From: Bathymodiolus brooksi
Taxonomy: Eukaryota; Mollusca; Bivalvia; Mytilida; Modiolidae
Assembly (NCBI GenBank): GCA_963680875.1
Contig: OY804589.1
Location: 25,160,353 to 25,224,352 of the forward strand
Length of the DNA stretch: 64,000 nucleotides
Reading direction: 5' to 3'
Shown piece by piece: positions 62,216 through 64,000 of this stretch (the stretch's first letter is position 1; every line of letters starts with the position of its first letter). The position numbers were made by a program, and so were the translations under genes. The notes beneath the pieces are model-generated. The model ran no database searches. It was not told the origin of the DNA and saw only the letters and a program-made list of their open reading frames with translations.

Positions 62216-62904
62216 TAGGCGTGGCTTATTTTGACTGACTTGCCTTTACAAATATAAAATAATTCACACTACATCGTAACATTGTTATTATAAGTTTTGT
62301 TTGCTCTTGATAACAATCCAATCCCGAGCTGATGAATTATATTTTTTATTAAGCCAATGTGCCTTTGTCATTACGACATTGGTGGACGATTGTTTATTTG
62401 TTGTTTTTGTTTTTTGGTAGCAGGGATGTGTAGGTGTGAAACCTATAATTAATTTCTTTAAGGTTTTCTACTAAATTTGTGTTTTTTCGAGCCTACCTGG
62501 CCATTTTATCTTAAGTTTAACCTTTCGAAGACCATACATTTTCTGAAACGTCCATGATTCCTCTACGTTCTGTCAAAATATCAGGCCATGTTTAAAGTCT
62601 TGCAGTGAAATGCCAGGCTATGGAAAATACCTACTCTAAAAATAGCTCTGTCATCCCCCAGAAATTCCCTATTTATAGGTCATGCATCAAATCCTCCATA
62701 TCCATATTAAAATACAATTAAATCAATCAAATTTGGGCTCAAAATAATCCTTATACATTTAACTTCAATTATCAATTTAATTATTCCATTCCATTCAGTA
62801 TTTGTCACAATACAACAAAGTGAAAGGAACTTTTTTTTAAAAGGGACTACTTTTGTATATGTTCTTAGCTCTGATTGGTTGAATTACTGGTTTGACACCT
62901 GTAT
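62216..62904. other. AT-rich intergenic DNA
   Basis: No ORF or RNA gene recognised. The sequence leads directly into the array whose first CACGTG is at about 62910. Confidence 0.4.
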
Positions 62905-63666
62905 GCTACACACGTGGTTGGTTTTTATGTATATCATAGAATAAATGGTGTGTGTAGCGATTCCCCTGTTGTATGCTACACACGTGGTTGGTCAATTATA
63001 ATATTATGTTTATGTATATCATAGTATAAATGGTGTGTGTAGCGATTCCCCTGTTGGATGCTACACACGTGGTTGCTTTATCAATTATAATATTATGTTT
63101 ATGTATATTATAGTATAAATGGTGTGTGTAGCGATTCCCCTGTTGGATGCTACACACGTGGTTGCTTTATCAATTATAATATTATGTTTATGTATATTAT
63201 AGTATAAATGGTGTGTGTAGCGATTCCCCTGTTGTATGCTACACACGTGGTTGGTTTATCAATTATAATATTATGTTTATGTATATTATAGTATAAATGG
63301 TGTGTGTAGCGATTCCCCTGTTGGATGCTACACACGTGGTTGGTTTATCAATTATAATATTATGTTTACGTATATTATAGTATAAATGGTGTGTGTAGCG
63401 ATTCCCCTGTTGGATGCTACACACGTGGTTGCTTTATCAATTATAATATTATGTTTATGTATATTATAGTATAAATGGTGTGTGTAGCGATTCCCCTGTT
63501 GTATGCTACACACGTGGTTGGTTTATCAATTCTAATATTATGTTTATGTATATTATAGTATAAATGGTGTGTGTAGCGATTCCCCTGTTGTATGCTACAC
63601 ACGTGGTTGGTTTATCAATTATAATATTATGTTTATGTATATTATAGTATAAATGGTGTGTGTAGC
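62905..63666 (+). repeat. Tandem array of nine units (89-bp) with inverted-repeat ends and E-boxes
   Basis: Units begin with GCTACACACGTGGTTG at 62905, 62975, 63060, 63149, 63238, 63327, 63416, 63505 and 63594. The first two are shorter (70 and 85 bp), the rest 89 bp, and the last is partial. Within a unit GCTACACAC is answered by GTGTGTAGC about 70 bp later, so each can fold as a hairpin; CGATTCCCCTGTTGGAT separates units. The middle is AT-rich (ATTATAATATTATGTTTATG). Each unit has one CACGTG. The pattern suggests repeated amplification of a small inverted-repeat element. Confidence 0.92.
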
Positions 63667-64000
63667 TATCCTAATGTACGTTTGTATGCAACAAATAAGA
63701 TTTGAACAAATTGGTATAATATAATTATGAACTGTTTGTTCATGTATCAGTTATCGTCATGGTGATTGGCTTAATATTTTATCAAATTGATGAATTTTAT
63801 CAAACATAATATGTCTCTGATTTTATTAATTTGTTTCTATAATTTATATATAATTTGATAATGTTCTGTTTTTAGCTCGGGTTTGTGATTTAATCATTAA
63901 TTGGTACTAGAGCACTTATAGGCTGTAGAGCTTTGTTTGGTACATACATTTTGTATATGAATCAATGTACAGTTTTAATTACATTAATTACCACATTTTG
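63667..64000. other. AT-rich right end of the window
   Basis: No feature recognised. Confidence 0.4.

Overview
The window is eukaryotic and animal: AT-rich, intron-containing, crowded with dispersed and tandem repeats, and with no operons or ribosome-binding sites. The one clear gene is a vasopressin/oxytocin(conopressin)-type G-protein-coupled receptor. Several dispersed repeats look like families I recognise as abundant in bivalves, including a SINE-like tail with a GTGGCGTTAAAC core and a repeat with a TGCTTACCCTTCCGGAGCAC core. My best reading is a bivalve mollusc, probably a mussel (Mytilidae); this is inference.

Layout. Bases 1-1455 are an AT-rich left flank with a cluster of CRE (TGACGTCA) sites, a near-perfect 63-bp-arm palindrome (458-596) and one doubtful short ORF. 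Bases 1456-51302 are one uninterrupted minisatellite of a 35-bp unit. By arithmetic it holds 1,424 units, with only seven net single-base insertions that shift the phase. It is a patchwork of nested segmental duplications of 21 to 104 units, some almost identical and some separated by about 20.8 kb. Most common variants fall at the two CpG sites of the unit, and units with A at position 12 carry a GAAnnTTC dyad, the core of a heat-shock element.

Bases 51303-64000 hold the receptor gene on the minus strand. Exon 1 (57612-58620) encodes the N-terminus to TM6 and exon 2 (52924-53252) encodes TM7 and the tail. They are separated by a 4.36-kb intron at the position conserved in vertebrate AVP/OT receptor genes. 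The splice phases match and give a 445-residue protein with all seven membrane segments. The intron is filled with dispersed repeats in both orientations and a tRNA-like SINE head.

Upstream of the receptor (higher coordinates) are three further tandem arrays: about five 100-bp units apparently derived from a SINE tail, eleven 101-bp units each with a CACGTG E-box, and nine units of up to 89 bp, each with terminal inverted repeats and also a CACGTG E-box. Between the last two lies a decayed SGNH-hydrolase-like relic. No rRNA gene, intact tRNA gene, CRISPR array or intact transposon was found.
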